From Rhynchopus sp. YZ270_cl-10 (Eukaryota > Euglenozoa > Diplonemea > Diplonemida > Diplonemidae), in assembly GCA_964035575.1 (NCBI GenBank), contig OZ037876.1, forward strand, positions 558,001 through 622,000: a stretch of 64,000 nt of DNA, given 5' to 3'. The translations under genes and the position numbers were made by a program. Positions 63,601 through 64,000 of this stretch are shown here, piece after piece. The notes under the pieces are model-generated. The model was not told the origin of the DNA and ran no database searches. It saw only the letters and a program-made list of their open reading frames with translations. Positions within the stretch are counted from its first letter, which is position 1. The number at the start of each line of letters is the position of its first letter.

Positions 63601-63935
63601 GCTTCTACAGGGAGGGTTAACTCCAAAGGCGGGCTGTGTTCTGTGGGTTGTTGTGTCCGTTCGTACACAGGAATGTCGCTCATCATCTCGTTGAGAAGCG
63701 CGGCCGCTTTGATCTCTGCGTTTTGTGCCCGTTGGTGTTCCTGCACCGCAAGCTTTCCTGCAGGGCTCCCCCGCCCCCAGGGAAGCTCCACATAGTCCGG
63801 TGGAGGCGATGCTATATGATGTGGTTCGAAGTCAGGAAGCGGTGCCTGCGAGACGCTTTCTTCACGAAACGACATCGGGATGGATGTGATGTCAACAGGG
63901 TCCACCGGGGACGGCGACGGCAGCGGGATTGACAT
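60686..63935 (-). CDS. Long coiled-coil protein with FAZ1-like N-terminal region (6 exons visible)
   Basis: Exons 62907-63935, 62735-62830, 62598-62684, 61837-62535, 61683-61757 and 60686-61621 join in phase 0 to give 973 residues; introns are 50-80 bp, one 62 bp, and the donor is GTATGT, GTATTA, GTATAT or GTACCA. ATG at 63935 is the first Met, but the frame is open to the window edge, so an upstream exon or longer start is possible. Residues about 100-200 (VEAPWVHALGHENLKKVKLALSCDIAAAISV, CVEVGAVK, VASFAISDVPDVSAVSHRFL) follow the pattern of the conserved domain of FAZ1/GM6-type flagellar attachment proteins. Residues about 315-700 are a nearly continuous coiled coil (heptads in MESELRTMKQSMLALTETQG, LEQAEAIAYSGKAQQAAETE). 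The last 300 residues are Pro/Ala-rich with a second coiled coil. A cytoskeletal filament-forming role is inferred. Confidence 0.78.
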
Positions 63936-64000
63936 GGTAACAGAAGGCGAGATCCTACCCCGCACAGAGCTGGTCTGCCTTTCGTGGAGACTGCTTGGTG

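Overview
The window is nuclear DNA of a protist. Every convincing host gene, twelve in all, lies on the minus strand. The genes carry ordinary cis-introns of about 70-340 bp with GTATGT-type donors and AG acceptors. The gaps between genes are full of A/T homopolymers, minisatellites, transposon relics and short hairpin repeats. Strict one-strand gene order, a region resembling the conserved domain of flagellar attachment zone (FAZ1/GM6-type) proteins, and a LINE with an RNase H-type 3' end suggest a euglenozoan. The many cis-introns would fit a diplonemid or euglenid better than a kinetoplastid. This placement is inference; no rRNA, tRNA or spliced-leader gene was found to test it.

Layout. 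1-1132: start of a membrane-anchored RCC1-like propeller gene that leaves the window. 4543-6278, 11384-13178 and 31826-33573: three NIPA-family Mg2+ transporter paralogues. 14131-14913: a DNAJA-like chaperone that has lost its J domain and zinc finger but keeps a CAHQ prenylation box. 16040-17005: a 5'-truncated LINE. 19433-21623: a FYVE-C2-transmembrane protein. 21.6-31.8 kb and 33.6-45.6 kb: two gene-free, repeat-dominated blocks. 45575-63935: a compact cluster of six genes (NT-C2 protein; probable mitochondrial ubiquitin-fold protein; 1456-residue coiled-coil, Cys-rich and ART-like protein; PA2G4/EBP1; PSI-type cell-surface receptor-like protein; long coiled-coil protein with the FAZ1-like region). 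The mix points to membrane traffic and lipid recognition (FYVE, C2, NT-C2), ion transport, cytoskeleton and growth control; no single pathway links the genes.

Mobile DNA. At least six terminal-inverted-repeat elements can be bounded. Two are copies of one MULE-like element with 9-bp target duplications and an internal CATCATGC array that differs about threefold in length. One is Tc1/mariner-like (TA target) with a transposase fragment. One has 233-bp inverted repeats. Two have 6-bp target duplications, one nested inside a 3.2-kb element that holds a GTACACA/GTACA satellite. A 99-bp perfect foldback has a 5-bp duplication.

Most unusual is a superfamily of roughly 40-50 bp hairpins, more than 20 copies of the main type. 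They follow A/T runs, nearly all lie in one orientation (antisense to the genes), and they have a near-invariant CTCTCGT loop with stems that covary between copies.
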